From Prostheceraeus crozeri (lineage: Eukaryota; Platyhelminthes; Polycladida; Euryleptidae): 64,000 nt of DNA. Both the position numbers and the translations under genes were made by a program. Below the pieces are notes generated by a model. That model saw only the letters and a list, made by a program, of their open reading frames with translations, did not search any database and had not been told where the DNA came from. The DNA is taken from contig CAJQUW010005703.1 of the NCBI GenBank assembly GCA_907163375.1, positions 434,001 through 498,000 on the forward strand, written 5' to 3'. Below are positions 45,434 through 55,204 of this stretch, in pieces; the stretch's first letter is position 1, and each line of letters begins with the position of its first letter.

Positions 45434-45953
45434 CACAGAATTAGATTATTTAGGCGCATCACTTTGGCAGAGGTGCAAACTGATTCAAAACGATGGCACA
45501 TGCAAGAACTTACTAGGTGGGCAAAAAGAAATTCCTAATACATTGTAGAAATAGGAAAAATAGTCGTGCGCCACTTGCGGATTGTTGCGAATTCCATCAA
45601 AATGGTCTGATGGCCACATTCCTTCAGATTCGAAGAATTCAGATCATTGCTCAAAAGTTTTCTCGATAATGTTAGGCCATCCGATCATTTTAAAAAAGTT
45701 AGCATGCGCACGAAAAAACGTTCACAAACTTCTCTGTAGAACTTGACATCGTCTGTGTTTCTTTGCTTTGTGATCCGGTTGATAACAGTCACTAAAACTT
45801 CGCACAATTTGTTGTGTTTAATGTTGAACTGGCTGCTCACTGTTCGATTGCTACGGTATTATGTCAGCAGATTGTGCCATTTCATCAGCGTTACATTTTC
45901 CAATGCTTCCTTTCTAGTCAAACAGAAGAAGCAACGACCTGTCTAATTCTGTG
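45434..45953 (-). mobile_element. CACAGAATTAGA-family MITE, complete copy (520 bp)
   Basis: It starts CACAGAATTAGATTATT and ends TGTCTAATTCTGTG. The flanks GTTCCAAC (45426-45433) and GTTACAAC (45954-45961) agree at seven of eight bases. It is non-coding. Confidence 0.92.
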
Positions 45954-45961
45954 GTTACAAC

Positions 45962-46919
45962 CATAGAAATCGAACCATGTTTAACTTCTTGAGGATGGGT
46001 TAGCAATTTTGATCATTTGTCTGAAGTGCAGAGAACTACTAAATCTTCCTCGAGTCGATAAAGCCTGCCTGATCAATCAAATATCACAAATTATTCGATG
46101 TCTATGATTCGTTCTCAACCTGTTAAGCTGGAGGTTCATATTTCGCGCATGTTCACGCTCTTTTGTCCATGACAATATTTATTAAAAAATTGTGTAGCTT
46201 ATATTCAATTTTCAGCACTAGTTTCCCGTAAAAACTTGCAGTGCAAATAGACAAATATAATAATCTCACGACAATTCAAATTTCACGGCTCATCAATTGT
46301 CCTTTCTTTTCCGCGACGCTGTAACAGTACAAGTGAATTACATTTATCCACAAGACTATTATTTTCTTCTCCTTGCTCTTGTAAATAATGATAGCGTAAA
46401 GACAATGGGCTATATTGTTTGCACTGATGATTTTATTCACGAAATGCACGCATAATGAGTTCACGGGGAGTTTAAGTGTTTATTCTAACCGAAACACGAG
46501 CGCACTCCTTGTGATATATGAAAACATCACCAGGATAAATCGCGGCCGGGAAAGTTTTGCAATAATTAGCTTTTTCCTGAGGCGGTAGATTTGAGTCCAT
46601 CTTTGATGATATAGTGTTATCATACAGATTAGAAACGGGTCCAGACATCAGGTTCTAGTTGCAGTCGATAGCTATCGATAGCGTCAAAAGTCAACTATCG
46701 CTGCTCTCAATTCAACTGGTTCTCCTAATCTTTATCCACACTGACGGGGGAGGGGTCGCTAAGCTAGCAGAAAGTCTTCGCCTGTTATGAAACGCAGGAA
46801 GCTCTCTCCTACATTGCCGACAGTTGAAATGTAGGTCATCTTGTGAACCCACTTCTTGCAACCTGTACAACTCTTTTCCTACACACAGCACATGGGAGCC
46901 TTCGTTCGTCTTTTGTTTG
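45962..46919. other. Unassigned AT-rich DNA
   Basis: A small palindromic GATAGCTATCGATAGC occurs at about 46668-46683. No supported frame was seen. Confidence 0.5.
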
Positions 46920-47128
46920 ACTTAGGTCTCAGCTACATTGCGAGCTTTTCCAAGCGCTTCCGAGCAAAGTATTTTGCAACAAATGTAAAGTCACCATTGC
47001 AGCAGTTGTGGACTGTCACACAGCGAGCAAAGCAAACCAGAGCGATTGATAGCTTACGGACATACTTTTCCTCGACACGCTCGGAACGCTCGCGTTTGCT
47101 TTGCTTTCAGTGTGACTGAGGCCTTAGG
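46920..47128 (-). mobile_element. Roughly 210-bp MITE with CTAAGG ends, copy 2
   Basis: This is the reverse-orientation copy of 11622-11830. CTTAGGTCTCAGCTACATTG at left and TGTGACTGAGGCCTTAGG at right are the inverted ends. The 87-codon frame here is a shadow. Confidence 0.75.
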
Positions 47129-47149
47129 AGCTTCGGCTGATGAGCACTT

Positions 47150-47345
47150 TAGTCTTTCAGACGTTGACTTTGGCTTCTATATTTGTTCTCCAACTTGTGA
47201 AGTCCTCTAGGTCTCTAGCAGATGCACCATTTCTTGATTTCTTCCATGACGATGCCGAATAAGAGTAGGCTCAGAACGGAACCTTGAGGCAGTCCGACTT
47301 TAATTGATGGCAGCCTGACCTTGACTGCAAATTCCTTTCAATTTT
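47150..47345 (-). pseudogene. Reverse transcriptase fragment (palm, LPQGS box)
   Basis: The minus strand reads KVRLPSIKVGLPQGSVLSLL followed by LFGIVMEEIKKW and then a stop. GLPQGSxLSPLLF is the box preceding the catalytic FADD motif in non-LTR and Penelope-like reverse transcriptases. After the stop another frame reads SARDLEDFTSW and then EAKVNV, which belongs downstream of FADD. The catalytic aspartates themselves have been deleted. It is a dead remnant wedged between two MITEs. Confidence 0.7.
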
Positions 47346-47401
47346 TCCTTTCCGCACTAGTCGACATCTTTCAATCTCTGTAACCCCTTTACTCAATCAC
47401 C

Positions 47402-47775
47402 CATAGAAATCCAACTTAAGTTAATGAGACTAGAATTCACAACAGCTGTTTGTTGATGGTAATTTCAGGTGCTCGGTTATGCGCCGATTGCTACATCTTT
47501 AGAAGCAAATGACTGAAGCATGCAACAATTGAAGATTCTTGCCAAGGCGATTTATTGTAAATACATTTATCAAAATGCTTTCATGAATATATAAAGAGAG
47601 ATGATTGCAATCGTGAATATTTGCAAAGTACAGTGATACTCTTCTGGAGACTTCCTACTTTCGGCCACTGAAAGCCACCATCGTTCAGGTACCGTTGTCA
47701 TGTCCACAACGTGGCTATTTCCAATGTCCTTATCTGTTCTAGTCCTTTATTTTCATAGAGTGTTGGATTTCTATG
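47402..47775 (+). mobile_element. CATAGAAATCC-family MITE, intact copy (374 bp)
   Basis: CATAGAAATCCAAC at left is mirrored by GTTGGATTTCTATG at right. The flanks CAATCACC and GCATCACC agree at six of eight bases, again an 8-bp target type. It is the intact partner of the split copy at 14800-16034. Confidence 0.85.
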
Positions 47776-48053
47776 GCATCACCCTTCTTGCCTTCACTTG
47801 AATTCACGATTAACGACAGGTTCCAGTCAACGGGAAGGAAACATGATGATAACATGATAAATTGGTGATATTGTGAAGTCAACGTTATGACAGTTGACCA
47901 GCCGCCTCGGGAGATGCACAATGTTTAAAGAGAAAGAAAAGTCATTAATTAATTTTCTTCACCGAAAGACAAATTACTTCGTCGTAGAATATGAGACATT
48001 TTTGAAGACATTTTATCAAGCTGGAAAGATATAAGACAATCGAATGTTGGAGC

Positions 48054-48574
48054 CACAGAATTAGATTGCTCAGCCACATGAGTTTGCTGTAAGTACAAAC
48101 TGATTCAAATTGACAGGAATTGATGAAGGAACTTACTAAGTGTAAATTAGTAATTACTAAATTTTTAATGCCTTACAGAAATAGGCAACAGTCGTGCGCC
48201 GCTTGCGGATTGCTGTGAATTCCTTCAAAATGCTCCGATAGCCACGATTCCTTCAGATTCGAAGAATTCAGATCATTGCGCAAACGTTTTCTCGATAATT
48301 TTGGGCGCTCCGATCATTATTAAAAAAATACAACAGGCGCACGAAAAAACGTTCACAAACTTCTCTGTAGAACTTGACAACGACTGTGTCTCTTTGCTGT
48401 GTGATCCGGTTGATAGCAGTCACTGAATCTTCGCACAATTTGGCGCGTTGAATGTTGAATTGGCTGCTCATTGTTCGACTGCTATGGTATTGTCAGCAGA
48501 TTGTGCCATTTCAATAGCGTTACATGTTTCCTTTCTAGTCAAACAGAAGAATAGACGAGCTGTCTAATTCTGTG
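48054..48574 (-). mobile_element. CACAGAATTAGA-family MITE, complete copy (521 bp)
   Basis: It starts CACAGAATTAGATTGC and ends TGTCTAATTCTGTG. The flanks GTTGGAGC (48046-48053) and GTTGGAAC (48575-48582) agree at seven of eight bases. Confidence 0.92.
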
Positions 48575-48582
48575 GTTGGAAC

Positions 48583-49168
48583 TTCTACTTGTAGACATAC
48601 CTCATGCATTATAGTTTAGAAGAATCTAAAATGGCCAGCATGTTATCTGACACAAATAGATAAACATATTCATTTCCTCTAAGCGTGCGCAACTGAATAT
48701 CTTCCGTTGCTTCAGCAAATTCCTATATTTTGATGAATTAACGTAAACTAAACCTGCCTGATGGAAAGCAAACTTGATGACTCTTCTAAATAATCAAAAT
48801 TCAGAGCGAACAAAATTCTGCTGCTGATGTTATACACAACATGTATTCTGCCTGTGTGATCGGATATTCGTGGGAAGCTGCAAGTTCTCATGCAAATTCA
48901 CATCAGGTTTGACAATGAAAAGGATTTACAACTCTTCTGAAATACTCGTTCATCTCAGATTTTAAAAAATCCTTACGTTCTTATCTGTGAGAGTATTTGA
49001 AAATGATGTTTTAAAAGGCATGAGTTTCGGAGCTCTTTATTTGCGCGCATGAAATATCCAATGCATGTACAAATTACCTTATAATTGCTTGTAAATTTTA
49101 ACAGTATGTGCAATATGACATTAACATGGATTTTTGAGGACAATAAAGTAGAACTCAACTGTTCTACA
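48583..49168. other. Unassigned AT-rich DNA
   Basis: No supported frame or repeat was seen. Confidence 0.5.
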
Positions 49169-49959
49169 TTGTTGCCCGAAAAATCTATGTTAATAATTGT
49201 CGTGTGTAGTTAAGCCATGGTGCCATACGAAAGGAGACAGCAATGCATCTCGTAATGATGATATCTGTTCACCTTGCTCACCTTGGCGGGGCTCGATCCA
49301 GTTTCAGCCTCCCAGATGATCGGGTAGCACGGGGTGGCCCCTCAGTCCGTTGCTTCCACATGCTTCGATCCGAGGCCATGTCTTCGGTTAGCGATTTGAC
49401 CTTCATTCCACTCTTTATCACAGTTCTCCAACTCGTTCTAGGTCTTCCTTTTCTTCTGTCGACAGGTTCTTGTTTCCATGCTGTTTTGCAGATGTTATCC
49501 TCTGGTCCTCTGAGCAGATGTCCGAGCCATCTCCATCGGCGAGTCTCAATTTCTTTGCTTATTGGGGTACTTTAAGCATATGACGGATCTTAAAGTTTCT
49601 TATTCCACCCTTCTTTGTCTTCCCCATTGACCACCTCAGCATTCCTCATCTCTGATACCTCCATCGGTGTAAGGTCAGCTTTCTTCGGGGCCCACAGTTC
49701 AGCATGGTACAGCATTGCAGGTCGGACCACTGTGTGGAAAACCTTGCCCTTGAGTCGTAGAGGCATCTTTTTGTCACACAGGACACCGCACATAGCTATA
49801 TATCTGTATCTATGCATATGAAAAATATTTTAAAGGTCTCAGTTAGTGTACATCTCAATGTGTATTCATAACATTGCTGCCCCATTTTTTCCTGCGTTGC
49901 TGGCCAGTGCATTTAAATCACGCACAATAATATTAACATAGAATTTTTCGGGCAACAAT
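49169..49959. mobile_element. Inverted-repeat element (ATTGTTGCCCGAAAAA ends) holding a LINE piece
   Basis: About 38 bases from ATTGTTGCCCGAAAAA through TCTATGTTAATA are mirrored at the right end with two small differences. Between the ends lies the reverse-oriented LINE fragment. The target duplication is unclear. Confidence 0.7.
49230..49817 (-). pseudogene. C-terminal part of an RTE/jockey-like LINE ORF
   Basis: The minus strand reads VLCDKKMPLRLKGKVFHTVV, then RPAMLYHAELWAPKKAD and VSEMRNAEVV. After frame breaks it continues with RRWRWLGHLLRGPED and KGRPRTSWRTVIK. VVRPAMLYGSECWAxKK followed by EMRMLRWMCG and RWxGHxxRRP is the standard thumb-to-tail sequence of these LINEs. The catalytic core is missing, and at least two frameshifts are present. 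Confidence 0.8.
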
Positions 49960-50802
49960 GAAGCATATTTTTAGGCGCTTGCGCGCCTTCAAATAATAAT
50001 GAAGACGTTAATAATATATGAATAATAATATGATACCGGCCCCAATAATGAAAATCGTGGGGCCCACAAAGAAAGTACAACATGCATAATAACTGTTCAA
50101 CTTATGGCATGATTCGTAGCAAAAATAGGATAGCAAGGAATAGTTCAATATCAAGCAAGGCCACGCACGAAAAACAAATATATAAAGAAAGAGAAAAAAA
50201 GGAGAATATTGATCATTGAAAGCCACAATTGAATAATTTCGACATAGAAATAATAAAACTTTTGGAACGCAAAGATGACTTTAACACAGGAAGTTGATAT
50301 TTATGGGAATGTTTCAAAACGGGTAGTAGAAGATGATGGAGAGGGTGAGCGTCGTCTTGAATCAAGGTCATACAGAGGTTGTAACCGATTATCTTCCTGC
50401 GATAGCAAAGAGGCACAAATTTTGCGCAGTCACAATGTAATTTTCATCAAATGTTCGAGTGGGCGCGACGTTGTATTCTGTCGATCTTTCGGGAAAGTCC
50501 AACGTTTAAATCAACTTTAATGTCCTTAATTATTGCCCTCAAAAGTCCATGTTTATGTTATATAGTTGAATTTGAATATATCTAGTCAGTGCAATAAGAA
50601 ATTAACATTTTCTGTGTATATTTATTGATTCTAGGAATGAATGAATTGAGACCGTTTAACATTATAGCAATGATAATACGATGTCCATGCAAAATGTAGA
50701 GCGAGCAAAGCGAATTGATTTAAAATTGAGATAAGAGTTCATTAAAAATTAATTCTAACTTGTTATTGTGAAGAACAACAATCAAGAAGCGAATTTGAAG
50801 GG
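49960..50802. other. Unassigned
   Basis: An 81-codon plus frame at 50275 (MTLTQEVDIYGNVSKRVVED...) has no known motif and no splice or promoter context. Nothing else was seen. Confidence 0.45.
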
Positions 50803-50810
50803 GTGAGGCA

Positions 50811-51066
50811 CATAGAAATTGATAACAATAAAACCTCTAGAATGGAAGTAAAGCTTCATGCAATACACAATAGTGGCACATAAATCACACGCATTTTCAC
50901 TTAGGTACACTTGTCAACGGCTGTATCATTGGATTAGAATCAGTCACATGCGTAAATTTAAGCTTTTAATTAGCTCTTCATGCCCCAACTTAGTTCCCCC
51001 GATTTTGCCCCGACTTTGAGTCAATTTCCATTCTAGTCAACTTCAGTTAAACAATCTATTTCTATG
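50811..51066 (+). mobile_element. 256-bp MITE (CATAGAAAT family), complete copy
   Basis: It starts CATAGAAATTGATAACAA and ends ATCTATTTCTATG. The perfect 8-bp duplication GTGAGGCA lies at 50803-50810 and 51067-51074. It is the same length as the copy at 26568. Confidence 0.93.
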
Positions 51067-51074
51067 GTGAGGCA

Positions 51075-51945
51075 TGTCTCGTGTACGTGTCGCCGCACTG
51101 ACCTTAGTGTCCTATCTGGCGGCATGTTAGCTATCCGGTCGGATATCCGAATGATTAGATTTCGGCAATCCGGATATCCAGTGCAATCTGGGAAATCGTG
51201 AAATGTCATTCAACTTCACATTAATCTTTGTAGTGAACACTCGTCGATTGCTTGTACAACACGACTTGTTAATAAGGCGACTTCTCAAGTGAAGTCAAGC
51301 TTTCAATAGGATTTTATTTAAGCAAATTCTTCGTCTAGTAAAGACAATCTGTGTTGTTGAATCGTCTAAGATTTCTCGAATGACTCAAATAATTTGTCAT
51401 CGCAACTAAGGCGTTAGGAATTGTTCTAAATCAACAATTAGGTTTCAGATGTCGACAGTTTTCTTGGAGAGATGTTTAACTGGATTGGGGAGTGTTTTAT
51501 CAATATGTTAAACATAACAGGAGAAATGTGAGGCGAAGTTCCCATAAGTAAACACAGTTCAGGACTAATTATTCACAACTGAGTAAGACGCATGGATGAG
51601 GGTTGACTGTTGTGCATAAGGGTCACTTCGTTTTGATTAAATGATAACTAAATCCACCGGCAATCGAATGATATAAGATAATGATTTAATTGACACAATT
51701 GATGTAATGTACACTGCTTATGTCATAATATATATTATGATATAAAACGACTTGGAAATTTCTAATGAAAGCAAAATAAAATAATCATCTACTAGAAGTC
51801 TCACTGCAAAATGAAATCGTTTATTGCGCCAATTGGTTTCACCGATACTCGGCTTGTCAAGGCGACTAAATGAAAAATAACTAAACTAGTGAGACTTATA
51901 GGAGATGATTAATTTATTATATTTTTATATATATATATATATTTT
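51075..51945. other. Unassigned, with a spaced inverted repeat and an AT tract
   Basis: AATAATCATCTACTAGAAGT at 51780 is mirrored by ACTTATAGGAGATGATTAAT at about 51895, about 90 bases apart. A (TA)n tract lies at about 51927-51942. Confidence 0.5.
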
Positions 51946-52056
51946 TTTTTAAAAAAGAAAACAAAGTTTCTTGCATTGACCGAACATGTTTCAGAATGTT
52001 AACATTCTGAAACATGTTCGGTCAATGCAGGAAACTTTGTTTTCTTTTTTAAAAAT
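51946..52056. repeat. Perfect-centre palindrome, arms about 55 bp, no loop
   Basis: The dyad centre is GTTAAC at 51998-52003. The arms run from AAAAAAGAAAACAAAG to its complement with a single mismatch (TTCTTGC against TTCCTGC). It is bordered by (TA)n tracts at both sides (about 51927 and 52087). It is a strong cruciform candidate. Confidence 0.95.
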
Positions 52057-52746
52057 ATGAAGCTGGGTCAACTTTGCATCAACAATATATATATATATAA
52101 AATATTTGCAACAATATTCAATACATAGGTTATAGAACAAATCAACTGAAAACACGATCTAAGCAACATGAAAACAACGGGTCAATCAAAACTCATTTCC
52201 TTGAAGTTCACGGCAGAAAGCCAAGAAATCTGTATTCTGCCAGGAAGATCATATTCACATGCTCCGACAAAAATATGCTCCAAATAGCCGAATCCATCAC
52301 AATAAAAGAAAAATCCCCCTTTCTAAATAAGCGCGACATGGGCCTCACCCGAAATATGAATGTTATTTAGTCTCCAACTTTCTATGATAAAGTTCAATTC
52401 TGCTTGCAGGATTCATAGTATGATGCTATATCTCTATTTGTATCACTTCATAGTTTTCCAGATGTCATCTCTCTTTTTGAATTTAGAATTTTTGACATGT
52501 AATTACTTTAACAATTTTTATCTCTTGAAAGTGGTCAGTGTACTGTCCGAAACGTTGACCCTTTATTTTTTAATAAAATGGTATTCTAAAATTGCATTGA
52601 ATCAGTTAACAACTGAAGGAAAAGAAATTTATAGAAAAACAGAAAAGTCCCTTCAAAAATGCAATAAATTACAGAATGACAACCTCTTTAATAATTGTTC
52701 CAAAAATAATACATTGCTTCCCAAGTACACTAATATATCAAATTAA
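52057..52746. other. Unassigned; 128-codon frame at 52360-52746 (+)
   Basis: The frame is rich in L, F, Y and N, as AT-rich DNA gives. A short VVSVLSETLTLYF segment around GTCCGAAACGTTGACC resembles 3' regions of some retroelements. I do not claim a gene. Confidence 0.3.
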
Positions 52747-54022
52747 CATGCATATCTACCCGGTAGTTGGGAGAATTTAGAGATCTTAGAAGGGGGAGGG
52801 ACAAAAGTCAATGACAGTCGAATTAAATGGCTTCAAAAGTCTATGACAAATTATCTTCCGTTAATATAGGCCCTAAAATGTCATCAACAGGCACCATACA
52901 CAGAAAAATTTACGCAGGTAATAAGCATTAACTGAATGACTCGTAAAAGGCGCACAGGTCGGTGCCCTTCATAGTGCATGTTGTTACATGTGTGTAACAT
53001 TTTAAGTCTGGTTTATACTTCCTCCGCTTTTTTGTGCGGAGTCGTCTCCAAGAATAATGCAACAAAATACGGACATCATCATATTCAAGATAGCATGACT
53101 CAAGCTTGATAAAATGCATAAATGGTTCAATGATCCGTTTAATTCGGATGACATTCAAAGTTTGTCAAGTAAAACTTGTGCACTTATTTGTCATTTCCTC
53201 TCTGAAGAAGAATGAGTGAACTTATAGCAGCATCAAGAATCAAACATGACCTTCGTGGTTGCTCAATGATTTAAAAGAATTCCACAAGACAGAAAGTCGG
53301 AAGCAAATCGGATTTCTATGACTATCCCAATCACCTCTCACATTATGAGTAACACCCAAAATTTTCAATTCAGCCACATTTTCTAATTGGTCATTGGTTA
53401 TAAAAAAACAGTTGTCTTCATGAGGACAGTGCTAATGAATTGCTACATGTACATTGCTTCAAAGTCACGAAATGTTTGACACAATTTTGTCAGAGGCTTC
53501 CATTAGTGCTTCATAATGAAACCGTCTTGATACAAAATTGAAACTCAAAGGACTCTGAACATTCTCTCTTACACGTCTTGTCGTTGCGATTGATATGAGA
53601 ACATAATAACTAAGGAAAGGAAAAGATAGACATTTAGTATGAAAAAAGCTCAAATCATCTCTTCGTTAGATAACATCATGTGTTCAAATTTTTTGATTTC
53701 ACTTACGAGAAAAATGTTTCTTTGAAGAAATATGGAATTATAATGGATTCTAAATACACAGACAGACATAAAACTGTCGTAGAATTTATGAATCCATATT
53801 TACCGTGATATGAGGAGAAGATTTGTAAATAATTCTTTTCTAGTATCCTAATGAAGGCAATAAAATAATAAAATTGATTGAGGAAAGTTAAAAAATATTT
53901 AAATCTATCAACCAGTGAGCTGGAATGACTATGAAAGATGTTCAAGCGTCTGTCCATCAAGCATCGAACGACAAATAGAACGGATAATTGAATTGCACCT
54001 GGTAACCTAACGGAAGAAGATT
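52747..54022. other. Unassigned AT-rich DNA
   Basis: Minus-strand frames of 62, 76 and 111 codons show no motif. No repeat copies were found. Confidence 0.5.
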
Positions 54023-54888
54023 CACAGAGTGAGTACATGTACCTATATTGCAGGTAGGGTGTTGGTTCAAAAAAGTATCTGCTGTATGCAGTGAAAACTT
54101 TTACATGAAACTATTCAGGTTTTTCTGGAGATTACGTTCCTGGGGTCCATAAAACTAATTTGAGCAGTTTTCATAAAAGCTCAACTTTTGCAAATTATTC
54201 CAGTGTTTATATACTACCGAGATGAAGCCACTTTATAAGTATTATGAAACATGTTGGATTGCAAAAGAAATAAATATTTACTACTAAGCATATTCATTAA
54301 ATGGAAATTAAGCTGATGATCAAGGAAATTTCATGAACTGCATTATGATGCAAGTCCCTGCAAGTCTTCAAGGGAAGTTGATATCTTATTGAAAGCTTCT
54401 TGACTGAGATGTCATGTTTTTATTTCAATTTTCAGTGGCATGAATCACAAGGCGTTATTTCGTGAATCTAAATAGTAATGTGGACCCACTTAGATATTTT
54501 TAAGTTGATTATGATCAGTGTCTTTGATTGTAATGTTTTGCTCTTTAATTGGCAGGTAGTTCGTGATATGATCACACTCAAGAAAATAATCTGGCTGATA
54601 ATAAGGCTGAGCTTTGGTAGCTCATCGAATTGCTAATTTAACAATCTATATTACCTCTCCAAGTTGTCATGGCAAGGAGGATTTGTGGAATACTATTCTT
54701 TCTTCTGTATTGCTATCATAATCAGTCAAATTCGTGCACATCTCTCAAAAAATGTAAAAATTTACTTATCCCACAGGTGGTATTGGGTCTCAACTCATGT
54801 TCATTTATTGAAATCGAAACTGTATGCACATTGGGGATTTAAAAATGATGAGTTGCTGCTCTATCTAATATACAGTACTTACTCTATG
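54023..54888 (+). mobile_element. hAT-like MITE, CATAGAGTA family, copy E
   Basis: It is colinear with copy C over its full length (866 bp), including the TACTACCGAGATGAAG core and the ATTGGGGATTTAAAAATG end block. The right end TTACTCTATG is intact and the left end is altered to CACAGAGTGAGTACATG. The flanks AGAAGATT and TGTATATT agree at only five of eight bases. Confidence 0.85.
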
Positions 54889-55204
54889 TGTATATTATTT
54901 CTATGTGTATATTATTATCTTATAACAGAATAATGCATAACAGAATACAGTCACAATAATTGAATGCTGATTCATTACATTGAGTTGTTCGTTTACATTC
55001 TGCTCGCAATGTTCCTGTCCGTCGGTCATGTAAATTGCTTCCGCCTTCTCCTAAAACGTGTCACTTTTAAAACTAATTTATCAAGTTTTTTAAATAGCTG
55101 AGCTAACACGGCTCTTTAGCTTTGATCTTTGCAATTCTCTTTGTTCTTCTTTAAGCATTTTGCCTTTTGGTATTTTGGTCACCTCGGCTATTTTTATCCT
55201 TAAT
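54889..55204. other. Unassigned spacer before the satellite
   Basis: Nothing was recognised. Confidence 0.5.

Noticed and set aside
52360..52746. 128-codon ORF, possibly a Penelope-type tail with a GAAAC hammerhead-like word
   Set aside because: The composition is what AT-rich DNA gives. I found no CTGATGA core upstream of CCGAAACGTTGACC and no GIY-YIG motif.
53703..54038. 111-codon minus-strand ORF resembling a membrane protein
   Set aside because: The hydrophobic, F/Y/I-rich content matches random AT-rich translation, and it runs into a transposon end.
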